From positions 682,001 to 746,000 of the forward strand of contig JABTUD010000001.1 in NCBI GenBank assembly GCA_015075555.1: 64,000 nucleotides of DNA, read 5' to 3'. The position numbers were made by a program, and so were the translations under genes. Shown piece after piece: positions 8,645-16,713 of this stretch; the first letter of the stretch is position 1, and every line of letters starts with the position of its first letter. The notes under the pieces were generated by a model. The model saw only the letters and a program-made list of their open reading frames with translations. It was not told the origin of the DNA and did not search any database. The stretch is from Thermoflexaceae bacterium (lineage in GTDB: Bacteria; Chloroflexota; Dehalococcoidia; Tepidiformales; Tepidiformaceae).

Positions 8645-8764
8645 ATGCAGCACCTGCGGCCCCACCCGGACCGGTCACACTCGCACAATCGCGACCTTCC
8701 CCGCGCAGGAGGGGTGTCCGGGGTGCCTGCGAAGTCCATGATCTGGGCGCAGGACCCCTCATGA
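8645..8764 (+). CDS. Short upstream ORF coupled to the E1alpha gene
   Basis: A 39-codon ORF with a strong ribosome site (GGGAGGA, 4 bases before ATG 8645). Its stop overlaps the E1alpha start as ATGA. The peptide is His/Arg/Pro-rich near the N-terminus (His at 3, 7, 12 and 14). It may be a leader that couples translation of the dehydrogenase operon. Its existence as a peptide is inferred from position only. Confidence 0.35.
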   Translation: MQHLRPHPDRSHSHNRDLPRAGGVSGVPAKSMIWAQDPS

Positions 8765-9783
8765 CCGCCGCCCGCCCCCGCCGTCCGCGTTCGCGCGAGA
8801 CGCTCCCCGACTACCTCCTCAGCGAACAGCAGCTGGAGGACATGTACTACTACATGTTGCTTTCACGCCGCCTGAGCGAGCGCATGATGGCGCTCCAACG
8901 CCAGGGACGCGCCGCTTTTGTGATTGCCGGCGCCGGACAGGAAGCGGCCCAGGTGGGCGCGGCCATGGCCCTCAAGAAGGGCACCGACTACCTGGCCCCT
9001 TACTACCGCGACCTGGGGATGAACCTCGTCTACGGCATGGACGCCCGCGAGGCGATGCTCAACCTGCTTGGAAAGCGCGACGACCCGAACAGCTTCGGGC
9101 GGCAGATGCCTTCGCACTGGGGCAACGCGGCCCGCCGGGTCGTGACGCAGTCCAGCGTGGTGGCGACACAGCTCCTCCATGCGGCCGGGATTGGCCTTGC
9201 GGCGAAGCTCAGCAATGACCCGATCGTCGTGCTCACTTGCTGCGGCGAAGGGAGCACAAGCCGCGGCGACTTCCACGAAGCGCTCAATTTCGCTTCGATT
9301 CACCGCCTCCCCGTCATCTTCTACATCCAGAACAACGGCTTTGCCATCACGGAGCGGACCGAAAAGGAGATGGCCGTGGAGAACGTGGCGGACCGGGCCC
9401 GCGCCTACAACATGCAGAGCGCCGTGGTCGACGGGATGGACTGCGTCGCGGTCTACCAGACCGTGCGGCCTGCGGTCGACCAGGCCCGGCGTGGCGGGGG
9501 TCCCTTCCTCATCGAAGCGAAGTGCTACCGCCTCTGGCCTCATTCGAGTGACGACGATGACACGCGCTATCGCCCCCGCAAGGAGCTGGAAGAGTGGGCG
9601 AAGAAGGATCCCCTCGTGCTCTTCCGGGCGCGGGTTGAGACGGACGGCATTTTCCCGCGCGAGGACCTCGATGAGATCGAGGCGCGCGTCGAGGAGGAGG
9701 TCCGCGATGCGGTGCAGTGGGCGCTCATGCAACCGGACCCGGCGCCCGAGGACGCCCTTGGCTACGTCTACAAGGAGCTCTGA
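8761..9783 (+). CDS. 2-oxoacid dehydrogenase E1 component, alpha subunit
   Basis: A 340-residue ThDP-dependent E1alpha subunit. The ThDP-Mg motif begins GEGSTSRGDFHEALNFAS and ends about 30 residues later at YIQNNGFAI. The RHRD-like phosphorylation-loop region reads WPHSSDDDDTRYR. E1alpha and E1beta form the decarboxylase that acylates the lipoyl domain of E2. The split alpha/beta organisation and the partner sequence favour branched-chain 2-oxoacids or pyruvate/acetoin; branched-chain is preferred but not proven. ATG 8761 has AGGA seven bases upstream and overlaps the short upstream ORF. Confidence 0.92.
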   Translation: MTAARPRRPRSRETLPDYLLSEQQLEDMYYYMLLSRRLSERMMALQRQGRAAFVIAGAGQEAAQVGAAMALKKGTDYLAPYYRDLGMNLVYGMDAREAMLNLLGKRDDPNSFGRQMPSHWGNAARRVVTQSSVVATQLLHAAGIGLAAKLSNDPIVVLTCCGEGSTSRGDFHEALNFASIHRLPVIFYIQNNGFAITERTEKEMAVENVADRARAYNMQSAVVDGMDCVAVYQTVRPAVDQARRGGGPFLIEAKCYRLWPHSSDDDDTRYRPRKELEEWAKKDPLVLFRARVETDGIFPREDLDEIEARVEEEVRDAVQWALMQPDPAPEDALGYVYKEL

Positions 9784-9786
9784 ACC

Positions 9787-10764
9787 ATGGCCGAGATGAC
9801 GGTCATTGAAGCGATCCGCACAACGCTCGACGAGGAGATGGGGCGCGACAGCCGTATCTTCATCCTGGGCGAAGACGTTGAAGCGGGAGGGGTGTTTCGC
9901 GCCACCGAGGGGCTGGTGGCGAAGTACCCGGGCCGCGTAATCGATTCGCCGCTTGCGGAATCATCGATCATTGGTGTGGCGATCGGGGCAGCCCATTACG
10001 GTCTCCGGCCCGTTGCCGAGATCCAGTTTGCGGACTTCATTCACGCGGCGTTCGACCACCTCTGCAGCGAGGCATCTCGCTGGAGCTATCGCACCCGGGG
10101 AGATGCCTGCCTTCCGATGGTCGTGCGAACCCCGTGGGGAGGGGGCGTGCATGGGGGACAACACCATTCGCAGAGCATCGAGGCCTATTACACTCACCTC
10201 CCGGGCATCAAGGTGGTGGCGCCTTCGTTCCCCGCCGACTACCGGTCGCTTCTTAAGGCCGCCCTCGCCGACCTCAACCCGGTCCTCTTCCTCGAACACA
10301 AGCGGACGTACAGGCTCATCCGCCAGGATGTTGCCAACGCCCCTGCGGAAACGGTCATCGGCAGGGCCCGCATCGCGCGGAAGGGTACGGACCTCACCAT
10401 CTACGCCTACGGGCTGATGCTTCACGAGTCGCTGGCGGCGGCGGCGGCGCTTGCCAGTGAAGGCATCGAGGCCACCGTGGTCGACCTCCTTACCTTGCAG
10501 CCGCTGGACGTCGAGACAATCCTGGAGAGCGCCCGGGCCACTGGAAAGGCGCTGATCGTGCACGAAGACACGCTCACAGGTGGCTTTGGCGGTGAGCTGG
10601 CGGCTCTCATCGCCGAGCATGCCTTCGAACATCTCGACGCGCCCATCCGGCGCCTCTGCGCCCCCGATATCCCCGCCATGCCCTATCACCCGAACATGGA
10701 GCACTTCTTCATGCCCGATCGCGAGAAGATCGCCGCCGCTGCGCGTGACCTCGCCGCTTACTAA
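9787..10764 (+). CDS. 2-oxoacid dehydrogenase E1 component, beta subunit
   Basis: A 325-residue transketolase-like E1beta subunit, 3 bp after E1alpha. Motifs include GEDVEAGGVFRATEGL, SPLAESSIIGVAIG, VAEIQFADFIHAAFD and HHSQSIEAYYTHLPGIKVV. The GGVFR and AEIQFADF wording is closest to branched-chain 2-oxoacid dehydrogenase beta subunits. Its stop TAA overlaps the Shine-Dalgarno of the E2 gene. Confidence 0.93.
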   Translation: MAEMTVIEAIRTTLDEEMGRDSRIFILGEDVEAGGVFRATEGLVAKYPGRVIDSPLAESSIIGVAIGAAHYGLRPVAEIQFADFIHAAFDHLCSEASRWSYRTRGDACLPMVVRTPWGGGVHGGQHHSQSIEAYYTHLPGIKVVAPSFPADYRSLLKAALADLNPVLFLEHKRTYRLIRQDVANAPAETVIGRARIARKGTDLTIYAYGLMLHESLAAAAALASEGIEATVVDLLTLQPLDVETILESARATGKALIVHEDTLTGGFGGELAALIAEHAFEHLDAPIRRLCAPDIPAMPYHPNMEHFFMPDREKIAAAARDLAAY

Positions 10765-10777
10765 AGGAGGCGTTGCC

Positions 10778-12049
10778 CTGGCGACTGTGAAGATGCCCCA
10801 ACTTGGTGAGAGCGTCACCGAAGGCACGATTCTCCGATGGCTGAAGAAGCCGGGGGACACCATCAGGCTCGATGAGCCCCTGTGCGAAATCGAAACCGAG
10901 AAGGTGACAGCCGAACTGCCGTCGGAGTTCGAGGGTGTGATGGGCGAGATCCTCGTGCCCGAAGGAGAGACTGTTGCCATCGGGGCGCCACTTTGCACCG
11001 TCACGGTCGCGGGGGAAGGTGGTCCGTCCGGGCAATCGCCGTCGTTTGCCGCCTCGCCGGCCGGTGGATGGAGCGGCGGCCCCATGGCGATTCCCCCCGA
11101 TGAAGCGGTCCCGGCGCCGGCGGGTGCGCCAGCGGCCGCTGTCGCGCAACACCCGCCAGAGACCCCGGGGCCCGGTCCACAGCACAGCCCCGAAGACCGC
11201 TCCCGGTTCTACTCTCCCGCCGTCATGCGGCTGGCGAAGGAGCATGGTATCGACCTTGAAGGGATGCGCGGCTCAGGCGTGGGCGGGCGCATCACGCGGA
11301 AGGACATCGAGGCGCGCATTGCCTCGGGCCCGCCGGCGATTGCGGGCAAACCCGCGGCCACTGATGACGCGATGTACGAGGTTGTCCGGTTCTCCGCCAC
11401 GCGGCGGACAATCGCGGACAATCTCAGCCGTTCCAACATCGAGGCGCCACAGGCGTGGACGATGGTGGAGGTGGATGTCTCCGGCCTGGCGACGCTGCGC
11501 GAGCGGGAGAAGGAGCGTTTCGCCCGGGAACTCGGCATCGAACTCACGATGCTTCCATATTTCACGGCGGCAGTGTGCGAGGCCATCGGCGAGTTCCCGA
11601 TCCTCAACTCACGCTGGGAGGACGGGGAGTTACGCCGCTACCGGGCGCTCCAAATCGGTGTCGCCGTTGCCACGGACCATGGGCTCGTGGTGCCGGTGAT
11701 CCACAACGCGGGCGAGATGAACGTCGCCGGTCTCGCGAGGGCGATCGCAGACCTGGCCCGGCGAGCCCATGAGCGCAGGTTGCGGGTGGAGGACGTTGAG
11801 GGCGGAACGTTTACGGTTAACAACACGGGCGCCTTCGGTTCCATCGCTTCGAAACCGCTGGTCAACTACCCGCAGGTTGCCATCGTCTCGATGGAGCGGG
11901 TGGTGAAGCGGCCGGTGGTGGTGGGTGATGCCATCGCCATCCGGTCGATGGTGAACGTCTGCCTTTCCTTCGACCACCGGGTAATGGATGGCCTGGAAGC
12001 GGGCGGATTCCTGGCGAGCCTGAAACGGCGGCTGGAAGGGATCGCATAG
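10778..12049 (+). CDS. 2-oxoacid dehydrogenase E2 (lipoyl acyltransferase), apparent CTG start
   Basis: About 423 residues: one lipoyl domain (1-78, lipoyl lysine K42 in EIETEKVTAEL), a Gly/Pro/Ala linker, a peripheral subunit-binding domain (about 146-180, YSPAVMRLAKEHGIDL to TRKDIEARI) and the catalytic domain with SFDHRVMDG (H400, D404). The canonical N-terminus MATVKMPQLGESVTEG is recovered only if translation begins at CTG 10778, which sits seven bases after a perfect AAAGGAGG. The next conventional start, GTG 10787, is 16 bases away and loses three residues. No E3 gene lies in the window, so dihydrolipoamide dehydrogenase must be encoded elsewhere. Confidence 0.92.
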   Translation: MATVKMPQLGESVTEGTILRWLKKPGDTIRLDEPLCEIETEKVTAELPSEFEGVMGEILVPEGETVAIGAPLCTVTVAGEGGPSGQSPSFAASPAGGWSGGPMAIPPDEAVPAPAGAPAAAVAQHPPETPGPGPQHSPEDRSRFYSPAVMRLAKEHGIDLEGMRGSGVGGRITRKDIEARIASGPPAIAGKPAATDDAMYEVVRFSATRRTIADNLSRSNIEAPQAWTMVEVDVSGLATLREREKERFARELGIELTMLPYFTAAVCEAIGEFPILNSRWEDGELRRYRALQIGVAVATDHGLVVPVIHNAGEMNVAGLARAIADLARRAHERRLRVEDVEGGTFTVNNTGAFGSIASKPLVNYPQVAIVSMERVVKRPVVVGDAIAIRSMVNVCLSFDHRVMDGLEAGGFLASLKRRLEGIA

Positions 12050-12115
12050 GCCGGTACCAGGTCTCTTCGGCCGGGCTTCCAGCGCCCGCCCCGGCAGAGG
12101 GGGACTGCGCCGTCG

Positions 12116-12472
12116 CTACGGGCCCGGCGCTTCCATGCGGAGCACCAGGGCGATCCCCTCCATCACGGTTGTCAACCGCGACCTGCTGATACGTCCGGAG
12201 CGGCTTCTCAGTTGTCCGGTATCCAGCGTATGGAGCTGCGTTGGCACGGCAACGCTATCGCGCTCGAGCCCCGATTCCAGTGCCGGGATGGCCACGTGCC
12301 CCGGGAACCGGGCGCGCTGAGGGTTCGATGTGAGCAGGAACACGACGATCGTCTTGATTCCGCTCTCATTGAAGAGGTCACCCGGAACCACAAGCGCGGG
12401 ACGCGAGTAGCCCGGGCCGGAGCCGACCGGGGAGTCGAGATCCACCCAGTAAACCTCGCCCTGGCGAATCAC
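12116..12472 (-). CDS. mazF: MazF/PemK-family toxin, probable endoribonuclease
   Basis: A 118-residue protein with the MazF fold signature: RQGEVYWVDLDSPVGSGPGY at the N-terminus, then RPALVVPGDLFNE, FLLTSNPQRARFPGHV and the SVAVPTQLHTLD block. Such toxins cut mRNA or tRNA at short sequences when their antitoxin is degraded. The start overlaps the antitoxin stop by 4 bp (ATGA). It converges on the E2 gene with a 66-bp gap. Confidence 0.92.
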   Translation of the reverse strand: MIRQGEVYWVDLDSPVGSGPGYSRPALVVPGDLFNESGIKTIVVFLLTSNPQRARFPGHVAIPALESGLERDSVAVPTQLHTLDTGQLRSRSGRISRSRLTTVMEGIALVLRMEAPGP

Positions 12473-12726
12473 CAGGGTTCGCGTTCCATTGCGCGCGCAG
12501 ATGCACGCTGGAAGTCGCGCCGCCCGGCCGCCTCGTCGTCTGGCTCGAGCTCCCGGTATGCCTCGGCAAGCCGCTGCCGAAGCTCGGCCTCGCGAAAACG
12601 CGATAGGTGCGCTTCGAGGGCATCCTGGATGAAGGCACTACGTCTCAGACCCGCCTCCCGGGCCCGACGATCGGTCTCGTCGAGGAGATCACCGGGCAGG
12701 GAGATGGCTGTCCTTGCATTACTCAT
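12469..12726 (-). CDS. Ribbon-helix-helix antitoxin of the MazF pair
   Basis: An 85-residue protein with an N-terminal ribbon-helix-helix (TAISLPGDLLDETDRRAREA, then RRSAFIQDALEAHL) and an acidic/Arg-rich helical tail that would wrap the toxin. ATG 12726 is chosen because it starts the RHH core in the usual place; an in-frame upstream ATG at 12771 would add 15 unlikely residues across the candidate operator. Antitoxin-first order and the 4-bp overlap are typical. Autoregulation through the palindrome just upstream is expected. Confidence 0.87.
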   Translation of the reverse strand: MSNARTAISLPGDLLDETDRRAREAGLRRSAFIQDALEAHLSRFREAELRQRLAEAYRELEPDDEAAGRRDFQRASARAMEREPW

Positions 12727-12738
12727 AGCGGTAACACT

Positions 12739-12753
12739 CTCCGTAACACGGAG
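12739..12753. promoter_or_regulatory. Candidate toxin-antitoxin operator
   Basis: A perfect palindrome CTCCGT-AAC-ACGGAG lies 12 bp upstream of the antitoxin start. It is overlapped by two GTAACAC direct repeats (12731-12737 and 12743-12749). Position and symmetry suit binding by a ribbon-helix-helix antitoxin. Confidence 0.5.
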
Positions 12754-12808
12754 TACCACAAGGGCAGCCACACGTTCCCGGGTTGAGGCGGCTTTAGCCG
12801 GGGGCGCC

Positions 12809-14002
12809 TTAGCCCTTCTTCGGCTGAGCTTCCAGCGCCCGGCCGATCACCATCCGCTGGATCTGGTTGGTGCCTTCGAAGATCTGGAAGATCTTGGCGT
12901 CGCGCACCCACTTCTCGACGGGGTGGTCGCGCATGAACCCCTGCCCGCCGAGCACCTGCACGGCATCGACGGTGACCTTCATGGCCATGTCGCTGGCGAA
13001 GCACTTGGCCATGGAACCTTCGGCGCTCAGGTAGGGCACGTTGGCGCCGCCCATCCAGGCAGCACGCCAGACCATCAGGCGCGCCGAGTCGACGGCCATG
13101 GCCATGTCGGCCAGCATGAAGCTGATGCCCTGGTTCTTGATGATCGGGCGCCCGAACTGCACACGCTCTTTCGCGTAGTCGAGGGCGTATTCGTATGCGG
13201 CCCTGCCAATACCGAGGGCGTAGGCGCCCACCACGGGCCGGGTGCGTTCGAGGGTCATGAGCGCGCCGAGGGCGCCGGGACCACCGCTGCCACCTCCCGC
13301 GCCCCCGGACCCGTCGCCGCCACCGAGCTTATAGGCGGCAGGGATGCGGCAGTCACTCAGAACAACGTTGGCAGTATGCGATGCGCGGATGCCCATCTTC
13401 TTCCAGACCGTACCGGACTGCAGACCGGACGTGCCCTTTGGAATGGCGAAGCAACTCAATCCGCCCCAGCCTTTGGAGCGGTCCTCGGTGGCGAATACAA
13501 CATGCACATCGGCAATACCGCCGTTGGTGATGAACTGCTTCTCGCCGTTGAGGATGTAGTCATCGCCATCGCGGGTGGCCGTTGTCTGGATGTTCGATAC
13601 GTCTGACCCGGCGTCTGGCTCGGTGAGGCACATTGCGCCGAGGTGCACTTCGTTCTCATCGGAGGCGATTGCGGCCAGCCAGTGGTCGCGTTGTTCGGGA
13701 GAGGCCGTCGCGCCAATGGCTGCAGCCGCAAGGCCGGAGGAGTTGATGGCCAGGGCGATGCCCGCGCAACCCCAGGAGAGCTCTTCGGCGATGATGGAGG
13801 GCACAAGGGCGGAAGTTGTCGTCAGCAATCCCCCCGACTTCGAGATGCCGAAGCCGATTGCCGCCCCCTTCTTGATCAGGTCGTATGGGACTTCTTCGTG
13901 CTCGTCGTAGTAGGGGGCTGCTGGGCGGATCTCTTTCTTCGCGAACTCATGCGCGACCTGCTGGATCATCCGCTCCTCTTCGGAGAGTTCGAGAGAGACC
14001 AA
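12809..14002 (-). CDS. Acyl-CoA dehydrogenase
   Basis: A 397-residue FAD flavoenzyme that forms the alpha-beta double bond of acyl-CoA thioesters. Motifs: CLTEPDAGSDVSNIQT (125-140), NGEKQFITNGG (152-162), the C-terminal DAVQVLGGQGFMRDHPVEKW and the catalytic Glu E376 in QIFEGTNQIQR. The start is taken as TTG 14002 (MVSLELSEEER), six bases after GAGG; upstream in-frame starts add sequence without family resemblance. An unusual Gly/Ser/Ala run (about residues 227-243) replaces the short loop after NVVLSDCRIPA. The gene stands alone, away from the second acyl-CoA dehydrogenase at 48878. Confidence 0.92.
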   Translation of the reverse strand: MVSLELSEEERMIQQVAHEFAKKEIRPAAPYYDEHEEVPYDLIKKGAAIGFGISKSGGLLTTTSALVPSIIAEELSWGCAGIALAINSSGLAAAAIGATASPEQRDHWLAAIASDENEVHLGAMCLTEPDAGSDVSNIQTTATRDGDDYILNGEKQFITNGGIADVHVVFATEDRSKGWGGLSCFAIPKGTSGLQSGTVWKKMGIRASHTANVVLSDCRIPAAYKLGGGDGSGGAGGGSGGPGALGALMTLERTRPVVGAYALGIGRAAYEYALDYAKERVQFGRPIIKNQGISFMLADMAMAVDSARLMVWRAAWMGGANVPYLSAEGSMAKCFASDMAMKVTVDAVQVLGGQGFMRDHPVEKWVRDAKIFQIFEGTNQIQRMVIGRALEAQPKKG

Positions 14003-14424
14003 GGTACACCTCGCTCGTGAGTCTGGAGAGCATGGTACCAGTCCGCGGCTCCCAACCAAGGAGGCGCTGAGAAATCCGCCCTGGCGGACGCTGGGCCGGC
14101 AGGCGGGCAGCTGCCCGCTCGCAGGGCGAAGGCGCCTGGCGCACCAGTCTGCAACGCGCAATCAACCGGCTTCACGGCTGGTCTCAAGGGGGCCGATGGG
14201 GCACGATAGCGGTTCGCATGGGCCTCCACCGCAGCCTTGAGCCGGCGCTGTGGCCCACCCGGGGGGCAGGAAATGGCATGGTCAGGCCATTCAAATCAAT
14301 CACACGAACCGCACCGGCCGGCGAAGCATGATCTTCACAGAAATCGGCTGGCTGCAGCATGGACAGGCCAGAATGCGCCCGCCTATGATAGCGCCGCCCC
14401 TGAACCTGACGGTCAAGACTCGAG
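14003..14424. other. 422-bp intergenic region between divergent genes
   Basis: No gene is seen here. It holds a perfect 16-bp palindrome (GCGGGCAGCTGCCCGC, 14103-14118), which could be a regulator site for the acyl-CoA dehydrogenase, and a -10-like TATGAT (14394-14399) about 25 bp before the recombinase start. No riboswitch or RNA motif was recognised. Confidence 0.5.
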
Positions 14425-15345
14425 GTGAGCAAGGTTATGGACGACTGCATCGCCCAGTTTTTGAATTTCCTCGCGGTCGAGAAGAACGCCTCGAACAACA
14501 CCATCGCTGCCTACCGGAACGACCTCTCCCAGTTCGAACGCCATACCCTTGCGGGAGGCGAAAGCGGGCCCCGGCGCACCTGGCGGGAGATTGACAGCGA
14601 GGCTGTTGTGGCCTTTGTCGATGAGCTTCGCAACCGCTCTTACAAAGAGGCGACAGTGGCGCGCAAGGTGGCCGCGGTGAAATCGTTCTTCGGTTTCCTT
14701 GCCGCCGAGGGGCTGGTGGAACAGGACCCAACCGAGAACCTGCGTTCGCCCCAGGTGGGGAAAAGCCTTCCCCGTGCCCTGACCCCCCGTGAAGTGGATG
14801 AGCTGCTGGAACAGCCGGCGCGCAAGAACTCCCCTGAGGCGCGGCGCGACAAGGCGATGCTCGAACTGCTCTACGCCACCGGCCTCAGGGTCACGGAGCT
14901 CGTCAGCCTTGACCTTGCCGATATCGCCCTGGAGAGCGACCCGGTGACGATCCGCTGCGTAGGCAAGGCCGACCGGGAACGCGTGCTGCCGCTCCATCAG
15001 CGGCCGGTCGACGAACTGCGCCAGTACATCTTCCATGTGCGGCCCCGGTTGGTGCGCAATCGCCGCGAATCGGCCCTGTTCGTCAATCGCCGGGGTGAGC
15101 GGCTCACCAGGCAGGGTTTCTGGCTCATCCTCAAGAACTACGCCCGCCAGGCCCACCTGGACAAGGCGATCACGCCGCACACGATTCGCCACACTTACGC
15201 GACGCACATGCTTTCGGGCGGTATGCCGCTCCGCAACGTGCAGGATGCGCTGGGCCACGCCTCCATTTCCACGACGCAGATCTACACCCACATCACCGAC
15301 CAGGATAGGCGCCAGCAGTACGATAGCGCTCACCCTCGCGCCTGA
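14425..15345 (+). CDS. Tyrosine site-specific recombinase, XerC/XerD type
   Basis: A 306-residue recombinase with the N-terminal SAM-like domain (about 5-100) and a full catalytic set: R155 (ATGLRVTEL), K181 (VGKADRERV), H252 and R255 (HTIRHTYATHML), H278 (LGHASISTTQ) and nucleophile Y287 (IYTHI). Length and motifs match the housekeeping Xer enzymes that resolve chromosome dimers at dif, rather than phage integrases. GTG 14425 is used; ATG 14437, four codons on, has GAGG ten bases upstream and is equally possible. It is followed by a strong terminator, so it is probably transcribed alone. XerC and XerD cannot be told apart here. Confidence 0.9.
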   Translation: MSKVMDDCIAQFLNFLAVEKNASNNTIAAYRNDLSQFERHTLAGGESGPRRTWREIDSEAVVAFVDELRNRSYKEATVARKVAAVKSFFGFLAAEGLVEQDPTENLRSPQVGKSLPRALTPREVDELLEQPARKNSPEARRDKAMLELLYATGLRVTELVSLDLADIALESDPVTIRCVGKADRERVLPLHQRPVDELRQYIFHVRPRLVRNRRESALFVNRRGERLTRQGFWLILKNYARQAHLDKAITPHTIRHTYATHMLSGGMPLRNVQDALGHASISTTQIYTHITDQDRRQQYDSAHPRA

Positions 15346-15371
15346 AGGGGCGATTCGGAAGCCACAAACGC

Positions 15372-15397
15372 AAAGGCCCGCCGGTGCGGGCCTTTTT
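15372..15397 (+). terminator. Rho-independent terminator of the xer gene
   Basis: A perfect 10-bp stem AAAGGCCCGC / GCGGGCCTTT with a CGGT loop is followed by more T residues. It lies 27 bp after the recombinase stop codon and is the cleanest terminator in the window. Confidence 0.9.
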
Positions 15398-15428
15398 CGA
15401 GCGCCGCGTGGCCACGGCCGGCATCGCC

Positions 15429-15434
15429 TACACT
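15429..15434 (+). promoter_or_regulatory. -10 box for a leaderless HD-protein transcript
   Basis: TACACT lies exactly six bases before ATG 15441, so transcription would start at or next to the start codon. No Shine-Dalgarno is present. It belongs to the recurring leaderless pattern described in the findings. Confidence 0.45.
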
Positions 15435-15440
15435 GGACGG

Positions 15441-16349
15441 ATGGACGCTACCCACACACTCCTGGAGGCACTCAGGCTGCCCCTGGCCGCGCCGGCCCTT
15501 CGCGACCTTGACAGAGCGGGAGAGCTCACAGGGCTCGTCCCCGAGCTTGAGGCGGGGCGCGGCTTCACCCAGCCTGAACGCCACTTCTACGATGTCCTGG
15601 ACCATAACCTGGCGGCAGTCGCCGCCATCGATGCCGTGCTCGGAGATGGTGAGGACGGCGCGGAACTTGTGGAGCACCTGGGCGGGTTCGATATCCGCGC
15701 GTCGCTCGAACAGGAAGTCGAGGGGACGCCGCTGACGGCGCTCATCCGGCTGGCCTGCCTGCTGCATGACGTGGCCAAGCCCCACACGGCAATCCACGGT
15801 GAGGATGGCCGCCTGAAATTTCCGCGCCACGGCCCCCGGGGCGGTGAGCTGATGGCAGAGCGGCTCCCGGCGATCGGGTTTGGCCCCGAGTCGACACGCC
15901 TGGTGGCCGCGCTCATCCGTTATCACCTGCGGCCCGGGGAGCTGGTGAAGGCGTGGCCGCCGACCGACCGGGCGGTGCGCCGCTTCGTAAGCGACCTGGA
16001 CGGGCACGTGCTGCCGCTGTTGCTCGTGAACCTTGCCGATGGCATGGCGACACGGGGGCCGGGCTACACGCGAGAGAACTACCGCAGGCACTGCGGCTTC
16101 ATCAGCTACATCCTGGCGCGGGCATGGGCTGTGGCGGGCGAGGGCGAGCCCCCCCTGGTCAGCGGCGAGGACCTGCAGGCGGAGCTGAATCTCGAAAGTG
16201 GACGCTTGCTGGGGGCCGTCCTAACATCGGTTCGCCGGGCAGAGCTCGAAGGCCTTGTTTCTGGACGGGAAGAGGCGCTGCAGCTGGCGCGCGTTGCCCT
16301 GGCAAGCCTGCGGGCCGAAGGCGGCCATCCGGGGTCGCACCCGGAGTGA
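15441..16349 (+). CDS. Stand-alone HD-domain protein related to tRNA nucleotidyltransferase C-termini
   Basis: A 302-residue protein with FTQPERHFYDVLDHNL (about 42-56), LACLLHDVAKP (104-114, HD pair H109-D110) and a later RYHLRPGEL. This is the arrangement of the HD-containing C-terminal half of bacterial CCA-adding enzymes and poly(A) polymerases. The N-terminal nucleotidyltransferase domain (GGxVRD, DxD) is absent, and ATG 15441 leaves no room for it. The HD pair makes a metal-dependent phosphohydrolase likely; substrate unknown. It lies 19 bp upstream of yajC and probably shares its transcript with yajC-secD-secF. Confidence 0.8.
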   Translation: MDATHTLLEALRLPLAAPALRDLDRAGELTGLVPELEAGRGFTQPERHFYDVLDHNLAAVAAIDAVLGDGEDGAELVEHLGGFDIRASLEQEVEGTPLTALIRLACLLHDVAKPHTAIHGEDGRLKFPRHGPRGGELMAERLPAIGFGPESTRLVAALIRYHLRPGELVKAWPPTDRAVRRFVSDLDGHVLPLLLVNLADGMATRGPGYTRENYRRHCGFISYILARAWAVAGEGEPPLVSGEDLQAELNLESGRLLGAVLTSVRRAELEGLVSGREEALQLARVALASLRAEGGHPGSHPE

Positions 16350-16368
16350 CAGGCGGGAGAGTCTCCAA

Positions 16369-16713
16369 ATGGCCGTCATGTGGAGCGTCATCTTCTACAC
16401 CGTCCTGGCGGTGGCGGCCTTCTACTTCATCCTCTTGCAGCCCGTCCTCAAGAACCAGAAGGCGCAGCGCAGAGCCGTTCGTGAGATGCGCATTGGCGAC
16501 GAAGTTGTGACCACGGGGGGGATCATCGGCGAGGTGAAGGACGTTGTGACGCCACCCGATGGGCCTACGGAGATAGTCCTGGAGATTGCTCCCGGAGTGC
16601 GCGTTCGCGCGCTGACGGACGCGATAGCCCGCCGATTGACGACCCTGGAACCCGCGCCCGCGCCTGATCGAGGCGACCTATCCAGCCAGGAGGCCCCCGA
16701 GCCCCGTGCGTAG
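16369..16713 (+). CDS. yajC: Preprotein translocase subunit YajC
   Basis: A 114-residue protein: one N-terminal transmembrane helix (about 4-23), then QPVLKNQKAQRRAVREM and the DEVVTTGGIIGEV motif shared by all YajC proteins. The acidic/Pro C-terminal tail is a little longer than usual. GGGAGA lies about eight bases before ATG 16369. It forms the accessory SecDF-YajC complex at the Sec translocon, and its 3' end overlaps secD by 8 bp. Confidence 0.92.
   Translation: MAVMWSVIFYTVLAVAAFYFILLQPVLKNQKAQRRAVREMRIGDEVVTTGGIIGEVKDVVTPPDGPTEIVLEIAPGVRVRALTDAIARRLTTLEPAPAPDRGDLSSQEAPEPRA

Noticed and set aside
14425..15345. A phage integrase belonging to the element suspected at 63440
   Set aside because: Motifs and length match housekeeping Xer, it is 48 kb from the tRNA scar, and no attachment-like repeats flank it.
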